Assembly (NCBI RefSeq): GCF_037975245.1
Contig: NC_092568.1
Coordinates: 34,754,501 to 34,814,500, forward strand
Direction of reading: 5' to 3'
DNA length: 60,000 nt
From: Apostichopus japonicus
Lineage: Eukaryota; Echinodermata; Holothuroidea; Aspidochirotida; Stichopodidae
A program made the position numbers and the translations under genes. Of this stretch, positions 47,021 to 59,215 are shown piece by piece (positions within the stretch are counted from its first letter, which is position 1; the number at the start of each line of letters is the position of its first letter). Below the pieces are notes generated by a model. It was not told the origin of the DNA, did no database searches, and saw nothing but the letters and a program-made list of their open reading frames with translations.

Positions 47021-49471
47021 AAAATTGCAGGAATCTAACAAAGCACCCATCAAGGGAATTTGTTTGTATAATTATTGAAAGCTGTGATCTTCTGATGTGA
47101 CAGACTAATGTGAAATAAAGGGCAGTAGATTACCTTGTAAATGAACCTTGTTATTGTTTGATTGTATCTAATGTTTGCAAAATTTTAAGTTGCATGCTAC
47201 CAATTGAAACATAATTCTTTCTCTATTAATGGGATATAAATACTTCTCCTTAAAGGGTGTGGAGACTCCCGCACAAAGAAACGTCTCATGCCGGTTATCT
47301 GACCTAGTTTCGAATGCGGTGTAACAGAAGTGTTAGACACCACCATTGATCCCAGAAAATACACACACAGCTTGCTACCATCTGTAAATAGACATTAGTG
47401 TACAGTCAATACAAACATCACAGTCAATACCCACAACACAGTGCACATAGCAGCGTGGACATCTCAGGTCTAGATAAAAGATAACAAGGTATCAGGTTTC
47501 ATTACTGTCTGCATTTTGTAGCGACACAAAAAAAACTTCACTTGCAAGCAACGTAAAGTAAACTTTTTCAGAGCGCGGCATGCGGTTTAGGGCAAGTCTT
47601 CAATACCTTTAAATATACTGCATCGGTTGTTGTCACTTGATCATTTGCTTGTGTGTGAGCTAAACAGCTTAAATAATATGTAAAAAAATAATACAAACTT
47701 TCAAGTTGCCAGATATTTACTTGCTCAAAATCATTATCCAATCATGATTTGTTGCTATCCTTGAGTCCATTATTCAGATGATGAGGCAGATTCCCTTCAA
47801 CTCTCCATGATGAAGGTAAAACCTTATATCTTAACCAACTGCCATTGAGTGTCCATTTGAAAGTTTCAAACACACAAGTGCATTGATTAAAACAAAGACT
47901 TTATTGCTGTGGTTGCAGGAACTGGATTTCAGTCTAGTAGTCACTCACCAGGTTTGTCTTTATCACAGTCTGCTAACTGTGGCTTTTTATGTTACGAGTT
48001 TTTCTTCAGAGCACATGTCACCTTTGATTTGTAAAAAAAGTCCTGAAATTCAGGGAGTTAAAATTTACTGTCTAAAGATAATTTAAAAAGATTTTTTTTA
48101 ACTTCAATCGTCAATGTGGGTGTCAATTAAGGGAATAAGGAGGTACTGATGCAACTTTGATAAATGATAGTTGACTGCATCCAAATTAAACCAAGGCCTA
48201 GGCTATACTTTTGAAGAAGAAAAAATTAGGCTGAATTCATGTTAGCCTAAAAAGGCTAGGCCAATGCTGACAATTAACACAAAACCAAGATCATTTAACC
48301 ATTTGGGCACTTTTTTATGGCATACTAAAAGGGTCTATATAATTAGGCCTGTATGTGTACACAACCCACAAGTTGCCAATGAGTATAGACCTAGCCTAAC
48401 TAGTTTAGGCCTAGCCTAGGCTACTTTGTTTTCCATAGACCTAGTTTAATTGGGCCTTATACTGTGCCATATTATGTAATGTGCTATAACAGTTGTAGTA
48501 ATAGCAAGAATGGTCCAGGTCTAAGCCCAGGCTTAACTTATGCTTCGGGCTTAACTAAGGATTAGGGCTTTACGTGATGCCTAGAGGCTAGCCCACCCTT
48601 TTACATTAAACTAAAAGTGATACTTTTTTAGGCTAGGCATAGCCTAGGCATACAATAACTAGGAATTAGGATAACTATATGTGCGACTGAAACTGACATG
48701 CCTATGATTAGAAGAGCTGGCATAATGAAATCGAATTTGTGGATCGTAAAACGAGAGAGAATAGCCATGCATGTAATTACAGAAACCATTCTGAACGTAA
48801 AATTCTCGCATTGCTTGTACATTACTCGTATTACACTAGGGCCTATGGCTAGTATGGGCCTAGGCTACACAGACTTTTTTTCATTAGATCTCCATCTTGT
48901 TCTTTCTACTTCCAAAAAATTCCTCTTCTTTTATGGTCAGTCGGAAAATCAAACAACAATATCCATGTTCTGACCGATTGCAGCATCCCCAGCACCATTT
49001 CTTTCATAATTTCGTACTTTTTCGTGTACACAAACGATAGTCTATACACTGTGAGTATGCGTGTCGCCTGCTAAAAAGTTTTCAAGTGGACCTATTTTAC
49101 CACCCTGTGTGGGCGTTTTCCCTCTCGACCAATCCAAATCGGTTACATGGTTGGCCAAACTCTCTCTATATACGGCTCTGCAAACTATCTAAGAGTAGCG
49201 CCACCATGGTTGGCGCGAAGCGTAGAAGAAAATTTTGGCTGTAAATGCCTCCCAGATCGCAGGAAATGGCACTTCCCATGCCTTGTAAGTTGCATCTTAG
49301 CATTTTCTCTTTTGAAAATACTAGCGATATCATAAAAACCTTTAAAAATTTTGTACAAAATATGCTCAAGGGGGGGGGGGCGGCCGCCCCCTTCGCCCCC
49401 CCCCCCCCTTGGCTACGCGCCTGAATGTAAAAGAGAACCTGCAATACTTACGGCGCTTCCTTTCTATGCCA

Positions 49472-50209
49472 CTAATTACATACAAACTCAGAATTGTGAA
49501 TATTTCGTTTACCGTTTAAGTGGCAAGCTAAATAGAATCTTGTAGTGAATATTGCTTTCTGTTTATAATTTAACTGCAAACATGTGACAGTTTCACAATC
49601 TGTACAAGCCTATATTTGGTGCTGCCAGCGGTGTATGCATTGGATTAGGAAGCTGCTACGAATCCCTTCATGCTTCGATAGTATAAACGTCCTCATCTCC
49701 CGTGGTAGTGCAGATCTATAGTAAACATCTTTAGTTGAGCCAATAGTTCAGTTTACTACTATATTTTCCAAGGGTTAAAGGAACCCGACAGGAGCTCATT
49801 TAAAATCCTATCCATAATGTTTGTGGATGATCTCCGTCATATCTTAAGCGTCCTATTTTCGATCGGTGTGCATGCAAGCGAGGTAGTCGTACAAATGTTG
49901 CTTTCCTTCATCTTCCTGGGAACGCAACCTAGTGTCCCCCATTCGACCTAGTCCTATGCGGGGCTTCCCAGTGGTATATAGATTGACCAAGGAAGCTGAC
50001 ACGAATCCCTTGTACTTCGATATTATATGTTGTCATCTTCTTTGCTTGTAAAGATTTATGCTTCTTCAGTGTATGTTAAGTGCTTCCCAAGAGGGATTAA
50101 GGATGCCAACACGAGCTCACTTGGAACCCTATCCATGTGATTATTGTGGATGACCTCTGGCCTATACGAAGCGTCTCCTTTTCGATCAGTGTTCAGAGAA
50201 TAGCGAGCA
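49472..50209. other. Gene-free spacer with a weak internal repeat
   Basis: The sequence around 49650-49900 and 49985-50200 shows parallel phrases ('ggaagctg-ca-cgaatccctt', 'ag-gatta/aaggatgcc-acacgagctca', 'ttgtggatgac-tc'). It is probably an old ~330-bp tandem duplication. No exon is seen. Confidence 0.4.
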
Positions 50210-52032
50210 AGATAGCAAATGTGCCCTACTGGCAAATAAAATGTGCCCCTTTGATGAAGAACTGTCTTTTGGATATCTTAAGCTTTTGTTTATTTTAATA
50301 TATTATTTTAATTATTTATTTTTAGTCTGTACATACTATTTTAAAAATGGCATCCCATATCTATTTGTGGCACGGTAGCACGGCAACAATAGGCAATCTC
50401 AATTAATAGTATTGATAGCATATTAACACATTATATATATTTAAGTGATATGGCCGTTGTGTATCGGTTTATAGCATAACGCGTGGTGGTTGTGGAACGA
50501 GAAAGTGCCCCTCTGATGTTGTGCCCCCCCCCACTTTTCGGAAGCTTCCTACCCCCCTGAGTGTAAATGTCGTTCCTATTCCTACTCATGGAATCAGCAC
50601 GTAGCGTCCCTATCCGACATATCTGCAAACACTGAAGGAGGTGAAAAAAATCCAAGTCATTATCACCGTAGTGCTATCGTGATGTTAAAAGTTGAATCGA
50701 AACCATTGAAAGAACAGAACTCTAATCACAGTTCGCAAACTGGAAATCACAAATTCTACGGAAGAGTCCGCTTAGAAACACTGCATAGCACTAATGTTGT
50801 TTCCTAGTGTGGTATTGACAGGGAGCGGACACTGTAACCTTCACACTCATAACCCCTCCACCCTGCACAATATTTATACGTAGCTTCGAAAGAATGACGT
50901 GACTTGTACACACCATTTCAGTCTGACAAGTCATACCAAACTAAGAAAACAAATAGCCTACCGTTTAAAATATAAGTTGAACTTACACTAATTGTTCCGG
51001 GATCGTCGTCTAGATATGTCTACCCGTCTGATTGTGTATCCAATCACTAAATTTGTCTTGCAAACTCTCACAAAACAACCCTGTCTATCACGTAACAAAG
51101 TCTCAGTTGTTCACTTCCTGCTGCAAAAGTGCTCAATACATAAAAGTATAGAGCAAGTACATTATATAGTAAACGTATATGGTAACCTACAACATGTTGT
51201 TACTCGAGTTTCACACATGTGCGGCTGTCATTAGACCACAATACATAACGTGTAGGCCTATGTGAAAATAATATGTATATGATTATTACATGTATGTAAA
51301 TGAAAAGTGTGTTGTCAATATGAATGGACTTTAGACTTAAACAAATGTTTACCAGATATAGTAACTATAGAGATAAGTGCACAACGTATCGTGATTGATC
51401 GTTCAGCTGGATCATTTGTATTAACAAAAGAATGTCAGGCAATCTCATCATTAAATGTTTGGTATCATTTACCTTATAATCCATCGAATTATCGACTTTC
51501 TCCCTCACAATTTCTCTGATAAAAGGAGAAACATCGACACACTGTATCAATATTTTGTGAAAATACCGAAATTGTTTGTTTGGGGTTATACCAGAGCGGG
51601 ATTCAGTGTGTGTGTATTATGTGGTGGGGTGGGTGGGCGGTCCGGGGAGGGGGATTCTGGGACCCTTTTTATAACCTTTTAATATATACGCCATAAAGCA
51701 ATTACTGCTGGAGCTTTGTTCATAAACATAATCACGTCAGACTCATACTGTAAACTGATAGGCATATAACTTCAGTGTTGACTGTATCGTGTTATTTGGT
51801 TTTCTTTTACAGTAATCATATTACTGAATGAATATCAGGTAAACATATCCCATGTATTCAAATCGCATAGAGAGGATAACATATCGCCCAATTTTATAAG
51901 AGGGAATTTAATGTTGAAATATTTGGGGCGTGGGTAATTGAAAGATCAATATATATTTAGGAAATAAATAGTCGAACGCTTGACGTAGAAAGTCGTAGGC
52001 TAATATCAAGGAATGGTCGATATAGAGTCGAA
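50210..52032. repeat. Segmental duplication D3, copy 2
   Basis: This is the partner of 42960-44763. It contains an extra segment at about 51215-51300 relative to copy 1. The ORF at 51016 differs from its copy at 43765 by four substitutions in about 190 bp, all amino-acid changing, which argues against purifying selection on it. Confidence 0.85.
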
Positions 52033-52665
52033 ATATCGAGATATTATAGTCGTAGTTTCCAAAAGGAAAATCGAATACTGGATTTCATTTTACAATAAAA
52101 TATAGTCGAGATTTTGAGAAACCTTTGTCAAGAAATGAGAAAATTGGAAGTCAAAACAAATTATTCCAAAATTGGAAGGTATGAAAAGAGCTTAATATTG
52201 AAAGTAGATGGTCCAATCTGCTATGTCTCATCTCTTAGAATTTACAATGCAAAGTTCCACTGGAGAAGATCCTTAAACTGGCCACTACCTAGCTTCTCAT
52301 ACGTGACTGAAAGGTGTTCGCCAGTCAGTTATTGACCGGAATTGTTATAAGTGATAGGAATACTTCTACCACACATCAGTAAAAACATATGCTCATCTTA
52401 GAAAGTTCAAAAAGGTCCATACATGAACAGGTGAGCGAACTTCTTAAAACGAAGTGACTAATTAGAACAACTATACCGTGTAAAATTCATGCCCCTTCGG
52501 TGATTATCAAATACATACTGTGGTAGATTTACTTAAACGACTGAATTTAGTCTATACACTAAAGTCATTCGTTTATATTATTCATCCATATATTTATGTA
52601 ATTTGATAAGATTTACATACTCTGTTACATACCAAAGTTATTTAAGATATTGAAATAATAACAGA
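52033..52665. other. Gene-free stretch
   Basis: A + ORF at 52114-52335 is lysine-rich, unrecognised and lacks splice context. I see nothing else. Confidence 0.3.
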
Positions 52666-53053
52666 TATAGGCGTAGCAGCCTAATTTGATTTGGGGGTCT
52701 GTAACGACTTGCCAGTAACATATAACCAAACTTTTCGCGCGCCTCGCGCGCCTCCAACATGTTAGTATGCATATCATATAAGCATTCATTGGTTAAAACA
52801 TCACATGCCAATAACATACAACCATTTTCTGTCTTAGTACCCTTCTATATTGGTTAGAATTTTTGGGGAAGTCGTTACTTTAATAATGATAATAATAATA
52901 TCAGTTTGACCATTGAAAACACATTGCAAATTATTCTTCTTTCAGTAGGTGCCCGAAAAATTCTCAGCATATTTCCCGAATTTTCACAAACCTTTTTGGT
53001 TGGGGGGCTGCAGCCCCCCCCCCCTACCAGCCCCCCGCCTCCTGAGCCTATGA
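52666..53053. mobile_element. Possible MITE
   Basis: It begins near 'ataggcgtagcagcc' and ends 'ctcctgagcctatgat', a weak inverted match. The interior has 'ttcgcgcgcctcgcgcgcct', a cttaccagtaac-type repeat ('gccagtaacata' / 'gccaataacata'), and a G-run/C-run hairpin at about 53000-53035. The architecture resembles the other MITEs here, but I find no clear target duplication. Confidence 0.35.
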
Positions 53054-55195
53054 TAACAGACATATATACTCTCGTATACTCACGCGTATTGAATGTATTA
53101 TTTATCTTGTCTCCTCTCTCCTGTACCGAAGCGGGTAAGCGACAAATATACATTAGCGTATATCAGCTTTTATATGCCGTCTGAAAAAACACAGAATCGT
53201 CATGTACTGAGAACGAAAAGTGTCTGGCAATATTAGTTGACTGCATCACCAGTTGTCTAGATCTGCAAATCTGAACAAAACCTTGGTTCCCCACACTCGA
53301 ACCTCCCCCCACCCCATAACTCTCTACTCTCCCTAATTAATTATTTTTAAAATATGTTTGATATTTCCGATAATCATACAAATTCCCTACACTGGGTTTT
53401 AAACAATTAACTATTATGTAATGATAGAAACGCATATGTTCCTAATTATGTAGACATGGCGTTGAAAGAGAAGAAATAATTATTAACCAAAACTGTACAT
53501 ATTTGACATTTTAGACCTTGCGTACCTCCGTTTTACTTTCATGGCCGTACCAATTACAGGGTAATACCGTAGTAGATATAGGTAAAAGGTAAGTAATATG
53601 TAGAGTATAATAATATATAATTTTACCCTTTATTGCAATTTATATTAGTTTTTAATGTCGAGAACTTCGCCTCTGATACTAGGCCATTTCATCTAAGCCT
53701 ATTTATTGTTTAGAAGTTTACCCTCGCTTAAGCAATCGTCCTCGCATGTGCAAAAGATTATTGCAATGCCCTTCTAAATCATATGCATAAATAATACTTC
53801 AGCTAAGAAACATCACGTGCACATCTTGCAACACATCAATGACATGCAATACTCACCCAAAATGTATGACATATAAAGTTGCTCCACAAAGAGGCAACAA
53901 TGAATCGGGTGGCTCCGATGATACCTTCCAACGGTGTTGGATAATACATACACTATGACGATACAATACGAGTGTATTACGAGTATTATATATGTGTGGG
54001 ACCTTTAGCTTAGCAATTGTAACGCCCCAGTTTGTTAATACCATCTTATCTTACAGAAACAAGAAGTCTATGTGATATGATGAAAGTGATTAAAAGTATT
54101 TCCAAAACTTTTATAACATTTATTGGTTATGGAGATATCACCGTGAATTTCTTCACAAACACACTTTTCTAGATTCATCTTATCGTATTCCATGTATTAA
54201 AGAAATAGTTCAGAGCTGGTAGTTTTAAAATGTATTTACGTGTAATTTCCAGGGGGGGAAAATTGGAATCATTTAATTCGCCCTCTCCTGCATGATAGCT
54301 AAAATAAATTGAAAAAAATCTATCATTATATTGCATTTTATCTTAACTGGTGTAAACTCGGCAAAGTGATAATTCTTCTGGGACAAGGTAAATACTTTTA
54401 GAGTGACGGTTTAACGTTGTTGAAATTCCAGCATGGGTGTCCATAATCGGAATTTCTAGCAAATTTTGGGGCAATATACTTTCTCTACGATGGTATGCTA
54501 CATAAGGCTCTGTCACCACGTGATAATAAAGGCAATTCACCTATAGTGTATTAAGTTTCTAAGAAACTATGAATACATGACCTATACAAGGCCGACAAAC
54601 GGCAGAGAATAATTGCTTTGAGAGACTAAGTTTAGGTAGTACAAATTGGAAATTATTTCCAAGCCTATCCAATACCGGACTCGAAATAAGCCACACTCCT
54701 TGATTTTTGAAGCAACTGAAGGATTACTGTGCAAATAATTCATAATTGCAGAGTGTTTTCGATGTTTTCTCACCCAGACACTTTTTCACCTCAGTACATT
54801 AAGACTGGGTCTTAAAACCGGCCCGTGCTTTTTCATCTAGACCGGCCCATTGTTCATTGATACGTTACTTACTAGTGATCACCGTCCTGGGTGAGGGGTC
54901 TAATGGGATGGGGTGTCCCCCTCCCTATAGATGCAAAATGGTGCTATATATCTCAATTTTGTAGATTACAATAATCCTTTAAAAAAGACCCAAAAATACT
55001 TTCCAGAAGCTACACTTGATTAAACTAAGGAAAGTTAACAACGTAAACAAAAAATAGGCAAAAATATATGTTTTAGACTAGATTTTGATTACTTTTTCAT
55101 GCATTTTGTGACGATATGCTTCAAAAAATTAAAAAAAAAGACCTAAATAAAATCCACTAAACATAAATGTTCAATAACACGAGCACATGTCATGT
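53054..55195. other. Gene-free stretch
   Basis: No exon is recognised. The part from about 54800 to 55195 is probably the 3' flank of the hAT element whose transposase relic begins at 55196. It contains 'gaccggcccattgttc' and 'aaaaccggcccgtgc' as a close direct repeat and a 'ggggtgtccccctccc' patch. Confidence 0.35.
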
Positions 55196-55447
55196 CTACG
55201 AGAGTTGGAGCCTACGCAATTTGGTGCTTCTGGCAGCCACAATGATATTTATAGCGTCAAGTTTGGCCAAGATCCTTTTTTCCACAGACATCAACATGAA
55301 CATCTCAAGTTGTTCTCGTGTCCTTGTACTTCTTTAAACGGTTTTTGAGTCTCTTCAAGGCAGAGAAAGAACGTTCCCATGCCACATGTGACACAGGTAG
55401 GGATACCAGCAAAGGAATATATATACCAGAAAGGATATTTGACAAGT
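55196..55447 (-). pseudogene. hAT transposase C-terminal (dimerisation) region relic
   Basis: The minus-strand translation gives LSGIYIPLLVSLPVSHVAWE, then RSFSALKRLKNRLKKYKDTR, a frameshift, then REQLEMFMLMSVEKRIL and a stop at 55196. The pattern 'P(V)S...A.ERSFS.LK.(I/L)K..LR....(Q)(E/D)RL..L.(M)LS(I/V)E' is the conserved hAT C-terminal dimerisation segment, closest in style to the ZMYM1/TTF-zinc-finger hAT group. The catalytic and zinc-finger parts upstream were not recognised. It is decayed and non-functional. Confidence 0.75.
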
Positions 55448-55794
55448 CAAAGAGCACAAAATATGAATGTCTTTTGTTTCTTGCAAAAGAAACACGATAT
55501 TTCTCCAGGATTTAAAATATATAGGTACCAGTAGCCACTTATGCTACCTTTAATGTCATCAGTATTGACCTAAATTTTCAACACAATCAAATTTGCCAAA
55601 TATTTCAAAACCACTTTCTTAATGACTCGAAAATTGTCAAATTAAACAATTAAAGATCGAAGTGCATATTCATTTCATTTTTCCTTTTTTCATGTATTTA
55701 TTTATTTCCAGTACAAATATAAATATTTATAAACAGGACATCAAAAGTGAGTATGTAACAAGTAAATATCATTTTAAAATGTTAGTGTACAATA

Positions 55795-55849
<55 letters not shown>

Positions 55850-56759
55850 GGTCGGGATTACGGGGGGGGGCAAGAGGGGGCATTTGCCCCCCCCCCCACT
55901 TTTTCCCAGACCTTAGTTTTTTTTTGTCGTTTTTGCAGACAAATGTGCACAACCCTAATCGAAATTATTGCCCCACAACAGCTCTTCAAAATAGGCCTAT
56001 TTGATTCGAATCCAAGTCGAATTTGTGATTAACATAGTAGCATGAAGCATGCAGAATAACTGGAGCTAGAGCTAGCACATGGTTCGCAGCACAGGTTACG
56101 AATCCTGGAGCTAACAAACTAGCGATTCAATTCTGCATGTGATGAATCCGCGGAATGTGCTACAGTGCTAGCTTCAGGAATTGATTTGAGATTGAGATTT
56201 GAATTGAGAAACGATTTACGAAAGCCAAATTTGCATATTGGGTATATTAATAATTAAATTCAATATACTGACACATGACACCCCCCCCCCCCCGTGTAAT
56301 TCAACAATATGCAATGGCAATGCCGATGTAATTTCTTTACTGCTCGAAATCCTGGAATGATGCATGCAAATCGAATAATGTAAATTACAAATTGGCACTA
56401 ACATAGTAACACATTAAATACATTGTTACAGTATACAGCACTCGGCAGTTTCGATAGGGCCGATAAAATAATGTGTGGCTTTGAGTTCCGTTTTCGGATC
56501 TGTTCTCGATGATGAATGAAACACTTACGTTGGTTTTGCATAAAAGTGGGGGGGGGGGGGGTGAAGGTATGTTCAGCCCCCAATATTTGCCAAGTGCTCC
56601 AAGAAGTGGGGGCCGCGGGGAGAATTTCGAAGTGGGTGCTGAACATATTCTTGATCGGTAGAATGCACAATATACTAATAATTTTAGGGAGAAAGAACTG
56701 TCTAGATGTGATTTATTGTTACCAGAGGTGTCATATTTGCTGATCTAGGATTTCCTTTC
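55448..56759. other. Gene-free stretch with microsatellite and homopolymer runs
   Basis: Contains (AT)n at 55801-55846, then a G-run/C-run pair ('ggggggggcaagagggggcatttgccccccccccc', 55861-55900) typical of the MITE ends here, a C run at about 56280 and a G run at about 56558. A weak 'ctagc' / 'gctag' rich patch lies at 56065-56175. No exon. Confidence 0.4.
55801..55846. repeat. (AT)n microsatellite
   Basis: About 23 uninterrupted dinucleotide units. Translated ORFs across it are artefacts. Confidence 0.95.
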
Positions 56760-56764
56760 TGCTT

Positions 56765-57105
56765 AAATTTCGACGCTCCTTGCCAACCGATGATGGCGCT
56801 CCTCTTAGATAGTGACGTATAACAAAAGTTGTACATCACAATCTGACCATATGTTATACTATCAATCCTCTTCAAATTTTTAAACGATAATTAACTATCT
56901 AGATACAATTGCAGACATGAGATCCATATTTCAAGGATGGGTACATGCAGCTGAGAGCACTCGGGAAGTGCCGTTTCCGGCCATCTGGAGGGTTTTTAAA
57001 GCCAAAAAATTTCTTGTACGCTCCGCGCCAACCGATGGTGGCGCTCCGCTTAGATAGTCTTGATGGCAGGTTTGCCCCCCCACTTTTACAACTCAAATCC
57101 CGCTC

Positions 57106-57106
<1 letters not shown>
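56765..57106. mobile_element. Two MITE-core fragments in reverse orientation
   Basis: A short piece at 56770-56825 ('cgacgctccttgccaaccgatgatggcgctcctcttagatagt') and a longer piece at 56940-57065 ('gaagtgccgtttccgg ... cgctccgcgccaaccgatggtggcgctccgcttagatagt') are reverse-complement copies of the core found at 34985, 39650, 41880 and 49185. The longer one ends at 57106 in CCCGCTCCTG, a hAT-like CAGGAGCGGG end. The left end is not identified. Confidence 0.6.
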
Positions 57107-57186
<80 letters not shown>

Positions 57187-57195
57187 TATATATAT
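57107..57195. repeat. (TA)n microsatellite
   Basis: About 36 TA units with a degenerate right edge. It abuts the end of the MITE fragment on its left and lies about 150 bp from the last codons of the LINE on its right. It might be the LINE's simple-repeat tail, but this is not proven. Confidence 0.9.
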
Positions 57196-57345
57196 ATTTA
57201 TACAAAACGTACAAGTGCAGCTGTCTACAATAAATTATTCAGATTACCATTTTGAAAATAAATAGCAGCACGATAAATAAAACTATTTCTATACAAATTA
57301 ATTCTGAATTTTGTCTGTCATGTCTGTCATTTCTCTGTATGTAAT

Positions 57346-59106
57346 TTACAGTTCTAATGAACTCATATTTATAGCATTGTTTACAGTACTCATAAGAAAG
57401 TTAAAATCTATATTAAAAATTCTAGAACAATATTTAAAAAAAGTGCTGATCCTTTTATTATCTTTCATTAGTAAACAGCGATACCAAGCAGAAACCGCAT
57501 ACATTAGGTGTGGTAAGATATTGGCAGTAAAAACTCTTTTCCTTATATCAACATCAAAATATGGAACTATATACGATAGAGTTGAGACGATGAAGTACAC
57601 CGTTTCAGTATTCTGCTTATATGACCAGTGAAACTCAGTTTATCATCAATACAAAAACCTACATATACTGTATGATGAGTGCATTATACTTGGGCATTTT
57701 TAATTGAGATTTTAGTTAACTTTCAGGATACGAGACCTTCATGTTTAATATTTATATTCTCAAAAACCATTTCCTTAGATTTCTTTGGATTGAGTCTTGG
57801 ATTCTTCCCATCACACAGATCTACAATATTTGATACAGCAGTTGTATAACTTGCTTGGTCAGCCTGATGCGTTCGCTTTGATACACTACACATTGTAGCA
57901 GTGTCATCAGGATATTTTACCACAGTACATTTAGAAGTAGATCGTATTTCGTCAGTATAAATTGTGAACAGTAAAGAAGACAAGAGGACCGCCTTGAGGG
58001 ACACCAACATTTATTTCGATTTTTCCGTCAGACCTTTAGAATATTTTATTTGTCTAGAGCAGCCATTCATAAAATTTGATATCCAATGTAACAACCATGG
58101 CTCTTCAACGAACCCTTGCATGTCCTAGATTAAACGATTTGGAAGAACCGCTTTAAAAGCACTGGAAAAATCAAGAAATAAGACCTTAGATAAAGTAGTA
58201 TCTTTGTTATTTAATCCTGTGACAATATTGTTAATAAGTGTTAAAACAGCATCGGCCCATGACAACCCTTACTTATAAGCAACTTGATTGCTATCTCCAT
58301 ATTGATCAATAGTTTGGGTTGTTTGAGGCACGATCATGTTCTGCATATAGTTAAAACTTATACTGGCAAGATCAATTGGTCTTAAATCATTTACCGATCG
58401 TGGGGTTGACACTTTGGGTATAGAGGCTGTTATGGCATTTTCCACCTAGCCGGTATCTCACATTGTGCTGTACCTTTATTGTAAATATGTATATATCTAC
58501 CAAGCTGTTTTGTCAGAGCAACCAGCTATACCATTATTTAGAGACTTAAGGCATTTTGTAACATTCTTTTCTTCAAATTTAAAGTTTTCATTATTCGTAC
58601 GTTCAGGCAAATACAAGGGTACATCTAACATTGGATTATCCTTTTGAATTTATAGAAGTACGTTGAGCAGTTCTCTGTCAGCTATAGGGTAAATTTCGAT
58701 GGCGGTCTAATATACACCGGTCTACTGTGGTAATATTTGTAAAAACACTTGGCAAGAAGCGAGGACGTATTTAAACGGCAAGCAGCTCGACATCTGGCAA
58801 GGAAAGGGTGGCACACACCTTCGGAGGAATTGGCGACCAGTCCTTAGCTATGAATGTTATGAGACCCCCACCATTTGCCGAAAATTGACGGTCATGACGA
58901 AACAAGTAATAATCGTCCAGTTGTAGGGCTTCATCCGGCACTGGGTGCTGTGGTGTCTCATTTTGCCATTCTATTTCATTTATTTTAATCTTAGTTTCTT
59001 GCAGAGATACAAAACTCAGATTTTGCATATTGGCAATAGTTTTTTCTAGATGAATGAACTTTCCTTGCAGACTATTAATGTTAGATGATAATCCATGGAG
59101 AATACC
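57346..59106 (-). mobile_element. Decayed LINE with endonuclease and RT regions (jockey/CR1-like)
   Basis: On the minus strand, from high to low coordinates: an endonuclease start (SSNINSLQGKFIHLEKTIAN, then FVSLQETKI and a GGGLITFIAKDWS segment, 59.1-58.8 kb); a decayed middle; then RT motifs at 58.3-57.9 kb (DQYGDSNQVAYK, VLFLDFSSAFKAV, a GVPQGG-like site, KYPDDTATM where the consensus is YADDT); then the C-terminal region DVDIRKRVFTANILPHLMYA at about 57.5 kb, ending at 57346. Multiple stops and frameshifts and the loss of the alanine in the active-site box (YPDD) mark it as dead. Its 5' end is interrupted at 59106 by a MITE-like end. It belongs to the same family as the 15.4-kb relic. Confidence 0.8.
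58771..59100 (-). pseudogene. LINE endonuclease N-terminal fragment
   Basis: This is the open part of the apurinic-endonuclease-like domain. It contains N-I-N-S-L near the start, the VSLQET(K) motif carrying the metal-binding glutamate, and FRHDRQFSANGGGLITFIA. This matches the order N-x-R/N-S-L then L-Q-E-T then GGG(L/V) of non-LTR endonucleases. The catalytic His/Asp C-terminal half is not intact. The upstream 33 codons of the ORF (59199-59101) are translated MITE sequence. Confidence 0.75.
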
Positions 59107-59215
59107 AGTGGCGGCGGAACCGGGGGGGCTTGGGGGGGGGCTCAGCCCCACCAATAAAAAAGTTGAGGGGGCAAATGCATGATAAGCCCCCCCCCCCAAT
59201 ATTTACCAAGGCTCC
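59107..59215. mobile_element. Truncated MITE end inserted in the LINE
   Basis: It starts CAGTGGCGGCGGAACC at 59107, in the middle of the LINE endonuclease region. G-run and C-run blocks follow ('gggggggcttggggggggctcagcccc', 'aagcccccccccccaatatttacc'). No matching right end is found before 59470. Confidence 0.55.

Larger units (their letters stand above)
44945..49179. mobile_element. 4.2-kb P/THAP9-like DNA transposon nested in a MITE
   Basis: The terminal inverted repeats start AGAGCCGTATATAGAGAG and match for at least 30 bp (through GTTTGGCCAAC). A weaker subterminal match ('aaaataggtcca') occurs further in. A 10-bp direct repeat GCAAACTATC (44935-44944 and 49180-49189) borders the element and is the only extra copy relative to intact MITEs, so it is the target duplication. 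The interior carries a decayed minus-strand transposase relic (46380-47020) and a LINE 3' fragment (45478-45668). The P family is usually said to duplicate 8 bp; 10 bp here is unusual. No intact ORF remains, so it is non-autonomous now. The rest of the interior has 'taggcctagcctaggc'-rich spacer (48200-48660) without recognised genes. Confidence 0.82.
44880..49423. mobile_element. hAT-type MITE (TIR CAGGCGCGTAG) split by a 4.2-kb insertion
   Basis: The outer ends CAGGCGCGTAG (44880) and CTACGCGCCTG (ending 49423) are flanked by AATGTGAA (44872-44879) and AATGTAAA (49424-49431), an 8-bp hAT-type duplication with one mismatch. The uninterrupted site exists at 41661-41815. MITE sequence occupies only 44880-44944 and 49180-49423. 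Joined across one TSD copy they give a ~300-bp element like those at 34925 and 39589, including the core 'tatctaagagtagcgccaccatggttggcgcgaag'. Confidence 0.88.

Noticed and set aside
55662-57265. ORFs containing IYIYIY runs
   Set aside because: They are translations of (AT)n microsatellites.
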